Assembly: GCA_004123355.1 (NCBI GenBank)
Contig: SCHM01000002.1
Location: 11,133,569-11,197,568 of the forward strand
Source of the DNA: Amphirosellinia nigrospora
Lineage: Eukaryota; Ascomycota; Sordariomycetes; Xylariales; Xylariaceae
Length of the DNA stretch: 64,000 bases
Direction: 5' to 3'
The stretch's first letter is position 1. Each line of letters starts with the position of its first letter. The notes below the pieces were generated by a model that saw nothing but the letters and a program-made list of their open reading frames with translations, was not told the DNA's origin and made no database searches. The position numbers and the translations under genes are program-made. Below, one piece after another: positions 23,244-35,915 of this stretch.

Positions 23244-24225
23244 TCACCACGCGTTGCGATCCCAGTTAGGGTCTGTTGATAGTGTACGTCAGCATATTGA
23301 TCCTGAGCATTATTTGGCTCACGTGCGCAAATTAAATGGTTAAGTGTTGCGCCTCGCATGTAGGCGCGCAAGGCATCCTTGACCATATCAAGACAGCGCT
23401 ACAAAAGCCGCATGACTACAGCGCATCCAAGACGGGTAAAATGCGCATACACATATAAGTGCCACGAGATATAAAGCAAGTTAAAACGATAGAGCGCCAA
23501 AAAAAACAAGAGAAAAAAAGAAAAAAAAGAGAGAGATTCTCACCCTGTACGAAAGCGGCGAGCACCTTACTCCCCGTCTGCAGGAGCGGATGGCCGACGA
23601 CGATCTTGAGGAACTTCTCGAGGCCGGCGCGACGGCCCTCGATGACGTCGTCGGAGAAGCGGTTGGTGAAGACCTTGCCGGGCAAGGGGGGATGGTGACG
23701 CGGGCGCTCTCGCGCTCGAGGATGTCGCGGAAGTACTCGAAGTCGCTGTAGCGGCGGCGCACGGTGCTCTGGCGCAGCTTGAAGGCCGGGATGTTGGTGC
23801 GGCAGACGATCTCGTAGTCGGTGTACATGTGGCGCGACGTGCCGTGCGTCCGCGGGCTGCGCACCTCGATCTCCAGGAAGTTCTCGGGGGGCCGTAGATC
23901 TCGTCGAACGACTGGTGCCGGTTGTCCGGCATCGACTGCATCATCGGCTGCTGCCGCGCCATGCTCGCCATGCTCGCCAGCCCCGCGGCGTGTTGGCGTT
24001 GGCGCTGCCGACGCCGCCGACCGTGTTGGCAGCGGTAGTCGTCTGTTGCGTCGTCGTCGGCGACTTGGGCGGCGCGCCGCTGCCGGCCGGCTCTTGCCCT
24101 TGTTGTTCTGTGGTGGACGCCGTTTTGGCGGTTGTTTCGGGGTCGAGTCTCGACCCCCTACTACTCTCTTGACTATGCTCTTTGTTCGGGTCTGGTTGTG
24201 CCCCGGCAAGCAGGCGGACGATTGA
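23244..24225 (-). CDS. snx3: Sorting nexin Snx3/Grd19 (PX domain)
   Basis: PX-domain protein that binds phosphatidylinositol 3-phosphate on endosomes and works with retromer to recycle cargo to the Golgi. Seen: a Thr/Ala/Pro-rich tail, the [18 protein letters not shown] motif just before the domain, then the PX domain [32 protein letters not shown], the phosphoinositide-binding [33 protein letters not shown] and ending [14 protein letters not shown] 271-base intron (23273-23543) leads to a tiny last exon DPNWDRNAW and stop at 23244-23246, exactly the usual end of fungal Snx3. Frame breaks lie near 23685, 23890 and 23985. The start is unresolved: no clear ATG heads the conserved frame, so 24225 is an estimate. 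Confidence 0.9.
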
Positions 24226-25421
24226 TGGGTTAATGTACTCGACACACGGGTTGGGTCCTCTGTTCCGTTCGCAAGGTCGGCGTCTGTAGATGAAGAGCGA
24301 TGGGCCTAAGGCTCGGGTATAGGTCGGTCAATGCTGGCGCAGATTAGGAGGCTGCCGAGGTGCTGTCGAGGTGGTGGTGGCCAGAGGTAGCATGGGAGAT
24401 GGAGTGGTTGGCGGAGTGGCACATGGCTAAGACGGCTGAGGGGAAGCTGGCACAGTACCTAGGTAACCTCTCCATCGTCCGTCCTCCTTCTCATTACGTG
24501 ACCGCGGGTCAACCCAACAAGGAAAGTGGGCTGTTGCTGACAGCCAATGACATGCGGGGGGCCTGAGAATGAGGATACCAATCAACACGACGAATTATAA
24601 TCCCTGCGGTTACCTGTGAATGGCGGGGCATCGATTCAACCTCATCCCATCCGTCATTCATGGTGCGGTCTGCACATACTGTACGTCGGCATCATAACTT
24701 AAGCCCCTATGTTGATACCTAGCTCATTATTGAATTAAATTTGTTAGTGTTAACTTTGTTAGTGTTAGTACAATCCTCTTCAACTTACAAAGGACTGTCC
24801 AGCCATTTTACACCATCAATCAGACCTTGTCCAGCTTCGCATAAGGTTATCTCTATTCATTGTAGACTATAGTACAGCAAATTGTGATCTGCTAATTAGG
24901 TATCTACTTGAAAGAAATACCCGTCATCTAGGCAAACTACCCTCCATCAGTATGGATGTATATACCTGTTGGACCCCATCAGTCCCGTTCGTATATCCAC
25001 GTAGTCCGCGCCCCTTTGATTTCCGAATTCAACCATCATACAAACAGCAAAATATCCCCAAATGCGACTGTTTCAAATGTGACCGTTTCAAATGCGACCG
25101 TTTTTCTATCATGTATTAGGTAGTCCGCGACCACGTGATAAGAAAACATGCGCCATCCATCAGGACCAACCCGGAAGCAAAACAGCAGGGCGTCAAGTCA
25201 TGATCCAGACACCCTCCCTCAGCATCGTGATCATACCGCAAAGTCGCAAAAGTTTCGTTATGTCGCAATATTTTCAGCGTGACTATTAGTGCTGAAGATT
25301 TTATCAGTCCTCCTGATTTTGCGAGTTGTGCTGGAGAAAAAACAAAATAAAGAAATCTGAAAAAGGACATTATCCTCAAAGGCGATGAAATCCTATAGCC
25401 GAATACGTCAAATAGGACCAA
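24226..25421. other. Intergenic between snx3 start and RRM gene stop
   Basis: About 1.2 kb; the left part should be the snx3 promoter and the right part the 3' flank of the RRM gene. No gene is supported. It includes the 15-base tandem repeat listed separately. Confidence 0.4.
25060..25104. repeat. Three tandem copies of a 15-base unit
   Basis: Unit AAATGCGACCGTTTC repeated three times head to tail (25060-25074, 25075-25089, 25090-25104) with one or two differences per copy. It lies in the spacer upstream of snx3 and may be a regulatory cluster or a replication-slippage product. Confidence 0.8.
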
Positions 25422-28105
25422 TCACCGCAGCCGATCCAAATCGACTAGTATCTTTGGTAGGTAAGTTGGGCGGGCCCATTCGCAAAGGCTGGGTTGATGT
25501 GTGTTGGACTCGACTGTATAGGAAAGCGGAATGTTGCCGCCCTGGATAGCACGAGTGATGATCCGTTCAAAAGCTTGCCACTCGAGTCGGCTGCACGAAG
25601 CGAGCGACATGTCGTCCCAGTCCTGGCCGGTGGGGAAGTTGACTTCGGCCCAGAAGTATCCCAGTAGCCATTGACACGCTGCATGAGGCTTTGGAGGGGC
25701 ATCCTCTGAGATATATCCAGGCTCTGCACGACTCGGTTTGTCTCGGCTCGGATGACAGCAATGTACCACTATATCAGTCAAGGATTAGCTATTAGGATAT
25801 CATGAAAGGGCTTGGAGAGGAAATGTTAGCTCTGGACGGCCGGGACATACCTCAAGGACGTCGATAGGCATGCCAGGTCTGGGACCCAACGTCCACTGAT
25901 GCCACCATGAATCCGGGAAGCGTGGCTGATTGAATTCGCGACACTTCGACTCTGGGAGACCGGCCACGGTGGCGATATTATGCTTTTGCGCGACAGAGAA
26001 TCCAGGACACAACATAGCCGCGGTGACCAGGCGGTCAAGCAGCTGTGGGGTGAGGCGCACGCCCTCAGCGCTATTCTTATAGTCGTTTCGATTGATCTTG
26101 CTATGTAGCGTCACTATCATCTTCAAGGCGGCTTCATACACTGCGTGGCGCTGCTTGATCGTGATGTTCTCGGCCTTGTGCCAGGGGATCTTGCGGAGTG
26201 TGCTGATCATGCACTCGTGAGGTCGCTCGGGGCAGGTTTTAGCGAACAGGGACTAAAGGTCAACCGTTAGTATTGCATGGGGCTTGCAGCAAGGAAGGGG
26301 GACAGGGCATACCCGTTGAGGATTTTCGACATGCTTGCTAAGCATGATCATCTCTTCTTCTGTGAAGAAGCCCTTGAAGTCCTCCCATGGGAACCTAGCG
26401 CCCGTTATGATCTGCGGGTTAGGTCCGATCCAGTTCACGCCATTGCTAGTGTTGGGAAACAAAGCGAGCATCAGATTCGTCTGTGAAGAGAGCTCGACTT
26501 CGACAAAACGGTTTCCAAGACGTCCGATACGTCCGTTCTCTGCACCCCGTTTGAACCTGTCGACTAGTTCAATGGCTGCGTTCAGGCTGGACAGCTCGCA
26601 GTACGCATCCTGTGTCTTGCTGGTGACACGGTCCATGATGATATGGACGGGCTCATGACGGTCGTTCAGGATCTTGGAGGACTTTCCTAGGAGGGCGATG
26701 ATTTCGCCACGCGTAGTCTCATACGGGATCTGATTCCGTGCAGTACCGTGTCAGTCGGATGTCGGTTGGGGTTAGGGGGAAAGGGGGGGTGACGGGGAGA
26801 AACAGTAAGAAAGGCTCATAATGAAGGACTCACGTTTCTGATCGCAACCACTCCGTTTTCCTCAGACGGAAACGTCAGTTTGTAGGTTTCAATAAATGGA
26901 AGGAAACGCTGATCAAAAAGATCAGAAAGTCTTGGCTGCCCATGCTCGGTAAGGGCTTGCAACATCTCAGAGCGGTTGGTCATAATCGCCTTCTCGGGTT
27001 CCCGAGATCCATAGGGCCGACAGTCAGTTGAGTATGGGTAGGTTTGTGGCCATGTTGGACAAGAGCCATTGAAGTGCCGGGCTGCGCATTACCGTAGTAT
27101 TGGGTCACGGATCCATTGGAGGCGCTATCGTGTCTATGACCATTGCCGCGGCCGAATGTAGAGTTCTCCGCCTTGGGTTCTTGGTAGGGTCCTCTGTTAT
27201 CAATTACTCTAGGGATTCCATTGCCAGCACCTTGATGTTGCGGCGAGTAACCGGAGATGCGAGCTGAACTTGCTGGAGTACGTTGGTTCTGATAGGCGTG
27301 CTGGTTTTGTTGCCCGTTGCCATATGGTGTCAGATTGTCTCGAGCCTGCTCCTGGTGTGGCCCGTAACCGATGGGATAGGTAGACGGACCTTGCTGGTTA
27401 TATAGAAATCGAGTATTGCCATTGCCATTATGGAAACCGTCATCAATCTCGTGTTGGGTCTTGCCAATATGTTGCTCGGCACGGCCCACGTGGTCTGCGT
27501 CTCTGCAACGGCGGTATTCTCTCGAGTCACGGCCTTGGCGGGAGAAGACTGGGTTGTAGAGTTTCTGTCTTCAGAGCGATTCTGGTCGACACCTGTGGTG
27601 CATTGTATAGCAGAGCGAGAACGATGCCGGCTATTCTCGTAACTGTTCATCATGAGACGCAAAGCCGCAGCCTGCATATTTTAATTGTATCAGCGACGAT
27701 GTTACAGCGTTGCCACAAAATAAGAGTGTATCTCTCGTTCGATTATAGACGAAACTAACTTACGTTACCACTTACGTTGCCACTTCCATTGGCATCAGGC
27801 TGCACCGACGTAGTGCTACATGGTTGAGATGCAGCGCTTTTGTTATTATCAGAGTCGATGGAAGTCGGCGAAGTGTCGATGCCACTCGATCTGGTCGAGT
27901 TGTCCTGTGTGCTGGAGTCGAAGGACTTTGCGTCATCTCGCAGCCCGTTCGGCGGTGTCGAATATCCCTTGTTCTTGTTGCCGTAGCCACTAGAATGAGT
28001 AGAAGTCGCAGTGCTAATACCCGCGCCGCTGGCGGCAGTGAGGACACCCCGCCACCGACACGGTCGTCTTCAGATTTTCCAGTCGGAAGAGGTTGCCTGT
28101 TCCAT
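25422..28105 (-). CDS. RNA-recognition-motif protein with Asn/Gln/Ser-rich N-terminus
   Basis: Family not named with certainty; I recognise an RRM-type RNA-binding protein of filamentous ascomycetes. Seen: start candidate MEQATSSDWK at 28105; a long Ser/Thr/Asn/Gly-rich, probably disordered N-terminal half (STHSSGYGNKNKGY, QNQHAYQNQRTPASS); then helical SEMLQALTEHGQPRLSDLFD; an RRM (ENGVVAIRNIPYETTRGEII as beta1/RNP2, HIIMDRVTSKTQDAYCEL as beta2-3/RNP1-like, NRFVEVEL as beta4); then a second conserved part (TEEEMIMLSKHVENPQRS, TLRKIPWHKAENITIKQRH, CQWLLGYFWAEVNFPTGQ). Introns fit at 27672-27763, 26730-26833, 26253-26312 and 25769-25850. Frame breaks near 27000, 27470 and 28060, and one in the last exon whose place is unclear. 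The stop at 25422 is the best guess. Confidence 0.78.
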
Positions 28106-31100
28106 CGTCTCGATTGGCGTGATAGGCATGTATCCTATGTTGCCCGACGAGGGTCTTGCACCCGGTTTCGACATCACTTCCTAGATTATGAAGGGTCTAG
28201 TAAAATAGACGAAGATATGAATTCTAGATTGATCTTCCTGAGATAGATGTAAGTCGGTCTGAGAAGCTTCTTGAGCCGTTAGTATGTAAAGCGTCTAGAG
28301 ATATTTGGTAACAAATTTCTCCATTTTCGGGATCATCTTCAATCGAGGCATGAACTTAGGAAAAAGCGAAACAAGAAGAAGGAGGGGGGGAAGGAAAGAG
28401 AGAGAGAAAGAAAAATTTGGCCTTTTCTTGCCCATGCAGCGAACTGTTGCGGACCCTTGTTCATCAGAAGATCAAGGCGCTGCAATAGGAAAGAACGGTA
28501 GGTACCTACGCTTCGAATCTAATAGATGGATAGAATTATGCATGAATAGTGTTGTAACCAACGAAGTCGGTGATAGCGAAGCTGACGGGTGAAACGAAGG
28601 ACGGTTTGAAGTGAAGGACGGTGGAGGAGGTAACCTGACTGCGCCGCCAAATGGGCGACAACGGTGATGATGACCTTTAACGAAGGAAATAGGCCGGGCT
28701 TGCAATGACAAGTGATAGAATACTACGACAAGGGGATGTGGTGTGTGTAAGGGAGTATCTAGACAGCGATGATAGCAGATCAACTTACAAAGTGAAGAGA
28801 TGCAATTCGCATCGATGCACTAGAAGAGTTTCGTAAGTAAGCTATCTTCTCGTAGCGCCGGCGAGTGTTGAATGGGTTTGCAGGTGGTAGGCGCCGAGAT
28901 CGAGTACGGCGGGCCAAAATTATGGTTGGAGGTGGACAGACGTCAAGATGGCGGGCGGCTAGGTAGAACTAAAGTAAGGGTTAGATATTTGTAGGAAAAC
29001 AGGAATCGAGCATGGAGTGGGAGGGAGGGAGGAAAGTACCTAACCTCGACGTCTTTAAGATACACACGGGATCAAAAGCGTCTAGTAGGTAGAGACGGGT
29101 TTCTCAACCTCGATAATGAGGAAGCAAAACCAATCTTTAGGACGAGATAGATGTAGGTCGCAGTGCAACAACGAGGCTGGAAGGTGATAGATCGATATCC
29201 GGCAAAACAAAATGCAAATCAATGCCCAAGTGGCGATTAAATTTTATTAGGAAACTCAGCGGAAATGGCATACCTGCACGAAGTTATGATCGATGCTGCT
29301 CGTGGTTGGCGGGAAGGCGGAAGAGAAAGGAGTAGTGGCGTTGAAGAGGTGATAGATAGGTAAGGGGAGTAGAAGAGGAACGGGCCAAATAAAAAAAGGG
29401 CAACTACCCAAGTATATACTGAGGGATGAGGCAGGAGGCCGAAAGGCTGATTATGTCAACGTAAGGTTGAAGGTAATATCGAGCTTGAAACCTACCCACG
29501 TGGCAGCTTTAAAGGTTACCGGAGAGAAATGCGCCGGCAGGCACAGAGCTATGTACCTAAAGCCCTAAAGCTTCTGATCGCTTCGTTCGTTGATGATAAC
29601 TCGATAGATAGGTAGGTAGCTAGCTACCTATAACCTCCCTGGGCGTTGGCCCTCTTGGTCGTGGGATATGAGTTCGTTGAACAACACCATAACCGTTGCA
29701 CTGTACGCATGCCAGCGCCCATCTACATAGATTCATGAACACGTAAGCCTAAACCTTAGCAGCTAGCCTAAACCTAGGATAGAAAGGGCATGGCCGATGG
29801 TCAGTGTCAGGTCCCAACATCAAGTGATACTATTTCCAAGCACTACATATCTAACTCCAAGCCGCAGGTTTCCTAGATAGCTCAAGGCATAGCCTCCGAC
29901 GAGACTGAAGCTATACCACTACAACATCATTGGCTTCTCTGACTGCCAGACTGGCGTGTATTATCGGGGTACAGCACTTTCACATTAAACGGAATAACGT
30001 GGGAATACAGGGATAAGCATGGGTCCATGCCAGCTACTGTTATGCAGTTACCTACCTCAGGGACCGAAATTCACCGGTATAGCATCATAAGTTCGAAGTA
30101 TGAGGGTATACAAGACCGGGGGCGAGGGGGAAAAAAGCCGTAGCCTAGCCCATGCCATCAGATGCTTCAATCTAAAGGCTCCGGTAATTTATCCCTAGAT
30201 GTTAAGAAAACTATAAGCTCTACTCTGTCGGATTCTGGTGCACGGCCGCCACAACATCTGGGAATACAACCAGACCCGGGATATTAGCGAATAGAAAGTA
30301 TTTCGGACATAAAATAGAGATGAAAAATTGGGTAGAGGCTGTGAAATATAACTAAGACTCTTTGTGTACTACCATGTGTGTGAATAATCATGTACGTAGA
30401 TTTCACAACAGAATATAGGGAAATATCAATAGTATTTATCCGGGTGGTTATGCGGCTTCTTGACATCTTGACAAATTATGTCTCCAACCTGTCCGGACTC
30501 CATTAACAAAAGAATGACCCGTCTCCAAATGAAAGACTATGCATGAGGTTCTCGCTGTCGAAGGATCCATAAGGTGCGCTTGACAACTAGTAATGAATTG
30601 ACAAGTTAATCGTGGCTTGGTAGTAGAGTAACTCCCAACTAAGTGATGGTTATTGCCTGGATTTAATTTTAATAGTAGCCAAAATGAAACTCAATTTCGG
30701 CCGTGTACTCTCATAGCTTCAGTGTTCTTCATGTTTTCAATGGTACTGCTGGTTGATACCGGATACAAATGAATTGATTGTCTAATAGATACGTATTTGG
30801 TCCCCAATCAAATATAACAAAGCTGTGGTCAAGAGCCTCCTACGCCGTTAATCTAAGCGCCTAGTCCGGTCTTCAAGATGGTTCCATTTTCGTGTCATGG
30901 CGTACTGTCCTTGACAGATATTTCATGTCACAATTTTCGCGTCACCCCAGCCCTCGGCATACGTCATCAAGGGTCACGCATGTCGCTAATTATTTTATCC
31001 TACAGAATTCGCAGCCAATATGCGAAAGCACTTGCATACAGTTTTGCCGTTTTTGGTCTTCTTCCACCTTATTCGTTGCTTAGATAATGTCGATGTGGGG

Positions 31101-31389
31101 AAAGAACCGGATTCGCCCGTGATAGTGCATACAAATGTTAAAGTGATGGTACCTTAGGTAGATAGAAGAGTCCAGGACTAGAGTTTCGAGTATTCGAGAA
31201 CTTTAGAGTTCCACTTCATCCACCCCACAAAGTAAGGAGCTTAATATAGCTTTTATAGCACAAAGAAAGGACTGACAAAATTATAGGTAGGATTAAATTT
31301 AGTCTATTTACGAATATCTTAAATACAGTCTTATGCTTGCTCGTCTACAACAGACCTTATGTAGCGGCGCACAGGTCTAACATCTCGTA
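28106..31389. other. Gene-poor stretch, probable long 5' region of the RRM gene
   Basis: About 3.3 kb without a supported gene. The first 1.2 kb, purine-rich on the plus strand and so pyrimidine-rich on the minus strand, could be a long 5' leader and promoter of the RRM gene. A TAGGTAGCTAGCTACCTA palindrome lies near 29610-29630. Small open frames (28305, 28472, 30284, 30878) show no known protein. Confidence 0.4.
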
Positions 31390-32073
31390 CTATATCATCT
31401 TGTTCGAATCATACTGTCTCAGCGTAGAGCTATTAGAATAAAAACCGATTCCGCTGTCTACCCAATGACATTCATCACTTAAAACATAGCTGCAGCACCA
31501 ACAACACGCCGCAGCAGCGGCGCGCAACAATGCACCCGTGGGCCTAGCAGCAGCGGCGGTGGGGATCAAGGAGGTAGAGCTGCTAACACCGCCGGTGGCC
31601 GTCAGCGTCGGCGTCGGGTAGGTGCCGTTGGACGCGCCGCCAGGGGTAGGCGTGGCCGTCTCCGTGCAGATGTTGCCCGTGGCGCTCAAGACATGGTCGA
31701 AATAGCTGGTCGAGCTCGCAACGTCCTCGTCCGGAGCACAGGCCGAGATGTAGGCTACCAGCTCGCTGCTATGGCTGTGTGCAAAGTCCATCAGCCCAGA
31801 CGCCAGGCTTTGAAACTCGGGGAGAAGCGAAGATGGCAGCGCGGCTGCGACGGCGCAGAGCTGTGACTGATGGCTTTCGGCGTCCCCAATGGTAAACGCG
31901 GGGATTTGAGTATTCGAGGCGATGAAGGAGAGAATCGCAGTAGGTGTTGCGGGAGCGTCTGTAATTAAGCCCGAAAAGACGCTGACTGCTGAAGAGCAGG
32001 CTGGACTGTCTGATTTTTGAGACATAGACGTGCCCGCAAGAGCTGCCAAGAGAAAGGCTTTAGTGCTATACAT
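31390..32073 (-). CDS. Small secreted, probably GPI-anchored protein of unknown function
   Basis: Seen: an N-terminal signal peptide (MYSTKAFLLAALAGTSMS), a domain of about 120 residues with Cys in SPACSSAVSVF, QLCAVAAALPSSL and SACAPDEDV, ending GNICTET, then a Thr/Pro/Ser/Gly-rich linker (TPTPGGASNGTYPTPTLTA) and an Ala-rich tail. A single lost base near 31510 would explain the odd CCWCC end; the neighbouring frame reads on as a hydrophobic tail AGVVGAAAMF with stop at 31479-31481, which is the shape of a GPI-attachment signal. It resembles small cell-wall or infection-structure proteins common in plant-associated fungi (perhaps the DUF7735 type; unsure). It stands alone in a gene-poor stretch near the AT block, a typical place for lineage-specific secreted proteins. 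Confidence 0.7.
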   Translation of the reverse strand: MYSTKAFLLAALAGTSMSQKSDSPACSSAVSVFSGLITDAPATPTAILSFIASNTQIPAFTIGDAESHQSQLCAVAAALPSSLLPEFQSLASGLMDFAHSHSSELVAYISACAPDEDVASSTSYFDHVLSATGNICTETATPTPGGASNGTYPTPTLTATGGVSSSTSLIPTAAAARPTGALLRAAAAACCWCCSYVLSDECHWVDSGIGFYSNSSTLRQYDSNKMI

Positions 32074-35000
32074 ATTGCTTCGAGGATTTTGAACTACTAG
32101 TGGAAGTTTCTGGTGTAGTGTAGTCAGAAAGTAGGTAGGAGTAAAGGTTGAGAGAGTGTGTTCTAAGCATATGTAGTTTCAAATGGAGAGTTGTGTTTTA
32201 TAAAGTTCATAACGTTTGGATTAACAATCAACAACAAGGTGCTCCCACATACTTTCCGGGAGCTTGTTCCAACCATTTCTCCACTCTTCATAGTCTCCGA
32301 TGTTATTTGCAAACCCTGGCATAATGAATGTTGATTGATAATATTTCCTTCGTATGTGATGGTGCAAAGGTACCTAACGGCCCCACGCCATTCAAAGCGC
32401 ATTTGTCATCAAGTATTTCTGGGCATAAGGTTGTCCGATATTAACTCCAGATTCTCTTTCCGGACTCTCATGTTTGTCCGAACACCTGGGAGCGTATTAA
32501 TATGCATGGGATGGTGAGCGGTGCGCATTATTAAGGCGGTGATAGCATTTCTAATCAGCTGCTATTGGCATATCATATTTGTCGTAAGTTGGCCCGCGTG
32601 CCCGACGAACCTCTGGGTGCCGCAAAGAGGCAGGCCGACTGTCTATACCACTTTTCACGTAGTTATTGAAAACTTTTAACAGGGGATCGTCAGATCTTAA
32701 AACTTGACGCATTATTTTGCCAAAAAAGGTTGTTGTGGAAAAAGAGTGTATTCTCTTAAAGCTACGAAATCCTCTTCCTTTCCACGCATTTATCAAACCC
32801 ATAATTCCAACCATTGTTGGCTACACCCGCCAATAGTATTCACTTGCAATACTTTAGGAATTACCTTTACAAGCCGTGTTTTGGTCTTGGAATCAAGCAG
32901 GAAGAAGGAGGCGGTGGATGACTCGTCTGGGGATACTAAGTATGTACCTTGCCGAGACCCACACGATAAGCATGAATTTAGGGCTGCAACTTTTTATGAT
33001 CCTTGCGGTTTTAGTATAGACATAATGAGCGGCCTGCTCACAAGCGGGAGTCTAACCGGTTTGGCGGCTTATTTGGTCTTAACTGTTGGTTCGGCGCTAG
33101 GGTAGCAGCAACGTCAATGGTGGGTCACCGCGGCACTTAGGCAGCTTATATCATCTATAGAAAGCTAGGTATATAAGACCAGGGGCCCAGCCTTACCCCT
33201 GGTTCGGCCAAAGTGGCCAATCAAGAGACTTAAGTCCTACAGTATGTTCATGCTATGCGTTGGCACATGTGGCAGCACTGTCCTCTGTCTATACTCTAGT
33301 TGCTAGAAACAGTTCCCTCAAAGAGAGAGAATTTTATCGTAATAGGCTTGGCAGGTAACTCTCAAGTCCCGTTGTAGTGGTGCTGTCATAAGGCGGCTTG
33401 ACGGCAAAAGAACTCCTTTACATAGGTAGTCAGAATAACCTCGTGGAGGTTGCGGACATCCTCGCGCGACACACAGAGTCTATTGCTAACCCACAGTAGG
33501 ATTCATGACACGTGCCAGTGACAGCTTGTAAGTTAGCACATCCGCCGGTACAGTGAGTGCCGCTTAAAAAAGAAGTAATGATTTTAAAACATTTGTCCTG
33601 GAAGAAAGAAGATTTTATATAACGCTAATAAGTGTTCAAATGGACAATAGTATTATAAAATTCGCATTTTGTTTTCTTAGTACAATATTTTAGTAGAGTT
33701 AATACTCCAATAGTAAGACGGAGGCCCAGCGGCTACGAGGGAGGGCCGGTCCGCGACGCCGCTACAATGAGCTAGCAGACGCCGCTTACAAACCGAGTGC
33801 TCAATATCGCGCCTGCGTCATGCTTTAATTCTTTTTAGAGATGTTGATGCCACACGGTATGCCTCTAGGAAGTCTGATTTGATGTACCCGAAAAACCACT
33901 GTCCCGGTTTACCCAAGAGTTTGATCATGTACGCACTCCAACGTCTATGGCTTTTCGTGGAATAAGCGATTGTAAAGGATGTATACTGGAAGTCAAAACA
34001 CGTCGTCCATCCGCTAACAACTGGTCCTTTCTTTGGACTCTATTCCGGTTCGTCTAAGACATAATATTAGATCCACCCTGTCGTCTAGAGATTATCTGTG
34101 TACTCTTCTCACCAACCTTGATAAACAGTCCTCATCTAACCCCATAATTGCACCACCAATTGTAGGCCATTTTGTGCAGGGCTCTCTAGCTGGTGATCTA
34201 TTAAAGGATAGCTTATTAGGCGTTAAAACCAATAACCGCCCTTGCGCCATCGTCGTCTGATTTTCTCGTGGTATTTTCTATAGACAGCGCTATTTAGTAC
34301 CATATCGGCTTTTCCAGATGATAGTATTATCTCTACTTAATTCCTCGCTGGTACCGGTCTATTCTTTCTCGCGTGCCTTACCTTTATGCCTCAAAAGCGC
34401 TGTGATATCAAGACGGCGCTCTATTTGTACTTCGTCAAGACGATGAGCGTCGTACGGATCTCGCATATTGTTACCTTTCGAGATCGACGGAGTCGCACCG
34501 TCTCGCGAGTCTCAGTCCTTCGCTGAAGACCAAGATAGATCACCGAGACACACAGACTCTGGCTACACAGGTCTACGGAGGTCCGTGAGGCTGTATGTCA
34601 TAACCTCACTATCAGGGTATGGAGTGTATATTGATATCTGTTGTTGCGCGGATAGTCTAGGTGTCTCAGGGGGCTAGTCCATGGCTATATACATCCAGTC
34701 CCTTTGTTCCCAGGGGCAAAAGTTCCACAGAGGCTATGTGAGGCTTCGGAAGGTGAGGGTTTTGGTGTGCTAGGCAGGGTATCGTGAGATCAGGAGATGC
34801 CTTATGACAATGTAGGATGGATGTGAGTATATTTTGAAATTACAAGGCATAAAATGCTCTTACCTGGAGATAGGGCTAAGAGATTTCTATAACGCCTTCA
34901 GCAGCATAGTTGAATATCAGTCAATCGAAGCCATTTTCAACCCCCCAACACAGGCCCTTGTGACAAAGGCCTCAACATGTCGGCCAGGTATTTTTCTCTG

Positions 35001-35915
35001 CTCTTAATGTCTGTTGACCAGAAAATACGCGTCATCTTAACATTGTTAACATTAGCTTTTAAGCGGAATATCGGCTTCGTTGTCAAGTTTCAGAGAATAT
35101 ATTCCTAGTCTGTAGTGTAGCAGGTCTTGATGTTAGTCCGATCGTTTTCGGCAACATACAGAATAGCAGGTTCTGCCCGGCTCAAACAACATATCAGTAG
35201 ACAGTGCTGGTGATATAAAAGAGGTGCATCTTTCTTCATTATGAACTTGTGCCAGATAGCGAGGTTTGTAATGGCACCTGGGGCGAAAACCAGACAAGGG
35301 GAGTATAAATCATCCTATTCCCAAACCGAACTAGCACACACTACTTTCTCACCCTCCCATCGTCTGCCAAGCCGTCTGTACACAAATTCCCGGCCTGCGC
35401 GGGTGATGGAGCAGAAATACTGATTAGCGACAACAAGAGAAATGGTGTTCAAAAGATGTCCATAAAACAGAATAAAATATATGTATAAACAGCTCGATCG
35501 AGAGGCTGAGAAATGTTACGACGGCGATAAGAGCCTCTTTTCCACTTAAATAACGACCACGAAAATGGTTCCAGAGACCCTCGAGAGCGTCAGCAATGTT
35601 CGGGACACGGGTGATCTAACCTGTAGAGCGTTTCTGTGAGTCACCCAATAAGTAGGTAGGAACCGCTTTGGGGATCGGTATTATATATGTAGAAATTAGT
35701 ACGAAAAATACGAAGGCGGAGTAAAGTAAGGATAGGCCTGAGCTGACATGGATACTGTCCGCCGATCGGACATGGGTGAATCATACAGTACCCTGGGTAG
35801 GCAGCAGGCAGGATTATAAGAGTAGTTGCAAACAACAGTCGTGTAGGCATGTCTTACGTGTAGTGTAATCGCCAGCGTTCTTCCTGGCTAAGACATCGTC
35901 GAACTAACTGCAGGA
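32074..35915. other. Gene-poor accessory stretch
   Basis: About 3.8 kb with no gene I can name. An open frame at 32704-33105 (plus, 133 residues) ends in a hydrophobic tail (SGSLTGLAAYLVLTVGSALG) and could be the remains of a small gene. Frames at 34033-34260 and 34468-34677 are short and unmatched. Composition is mixed, with several AT-richer patches (33590-33720), compatible with old decayed repeats. The last part is the upstream region of the esterase. Confidence 0.35.
32704..33105 (+). CDS. Doubtful hypothetical protein with hydrophobic C-terminus
   Basis: The frame of 133 codons has Cys-rich and basic parts and ends in a membrane-like segment. No family is recognised, no upstream intron or signal peptide is evident, and the opposite strand is also open for 87 codons (32551-32814). 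Listed only because the C-terminal segment is more protein-like than other frames here. Confidence 0.2.
   Translation: MTHYFAKKGCCGKRVYSLKATKSSSFPRIYQTHNSNHCWLHPPIVFTCNTLGITFTSRVLVLESSRKKEAVDDSSGDTKYVPCRDPHDKHEFRAATFYDPCGFSIDIMSGLLTSGSLTGLAAYLVLTVGSALG

Noticed and set aside
23821-24225. 134-codon plus-strand frame with Arg/Ala/Pro-rich product
   Set aside because: A GC-rich shadow of the snx3 N-terminal coding region on the opposite strand.
34033-34677. Possible transposase remains
   Set aside because: The short frames here have no catalytic motif and no terminal repeats could be found.
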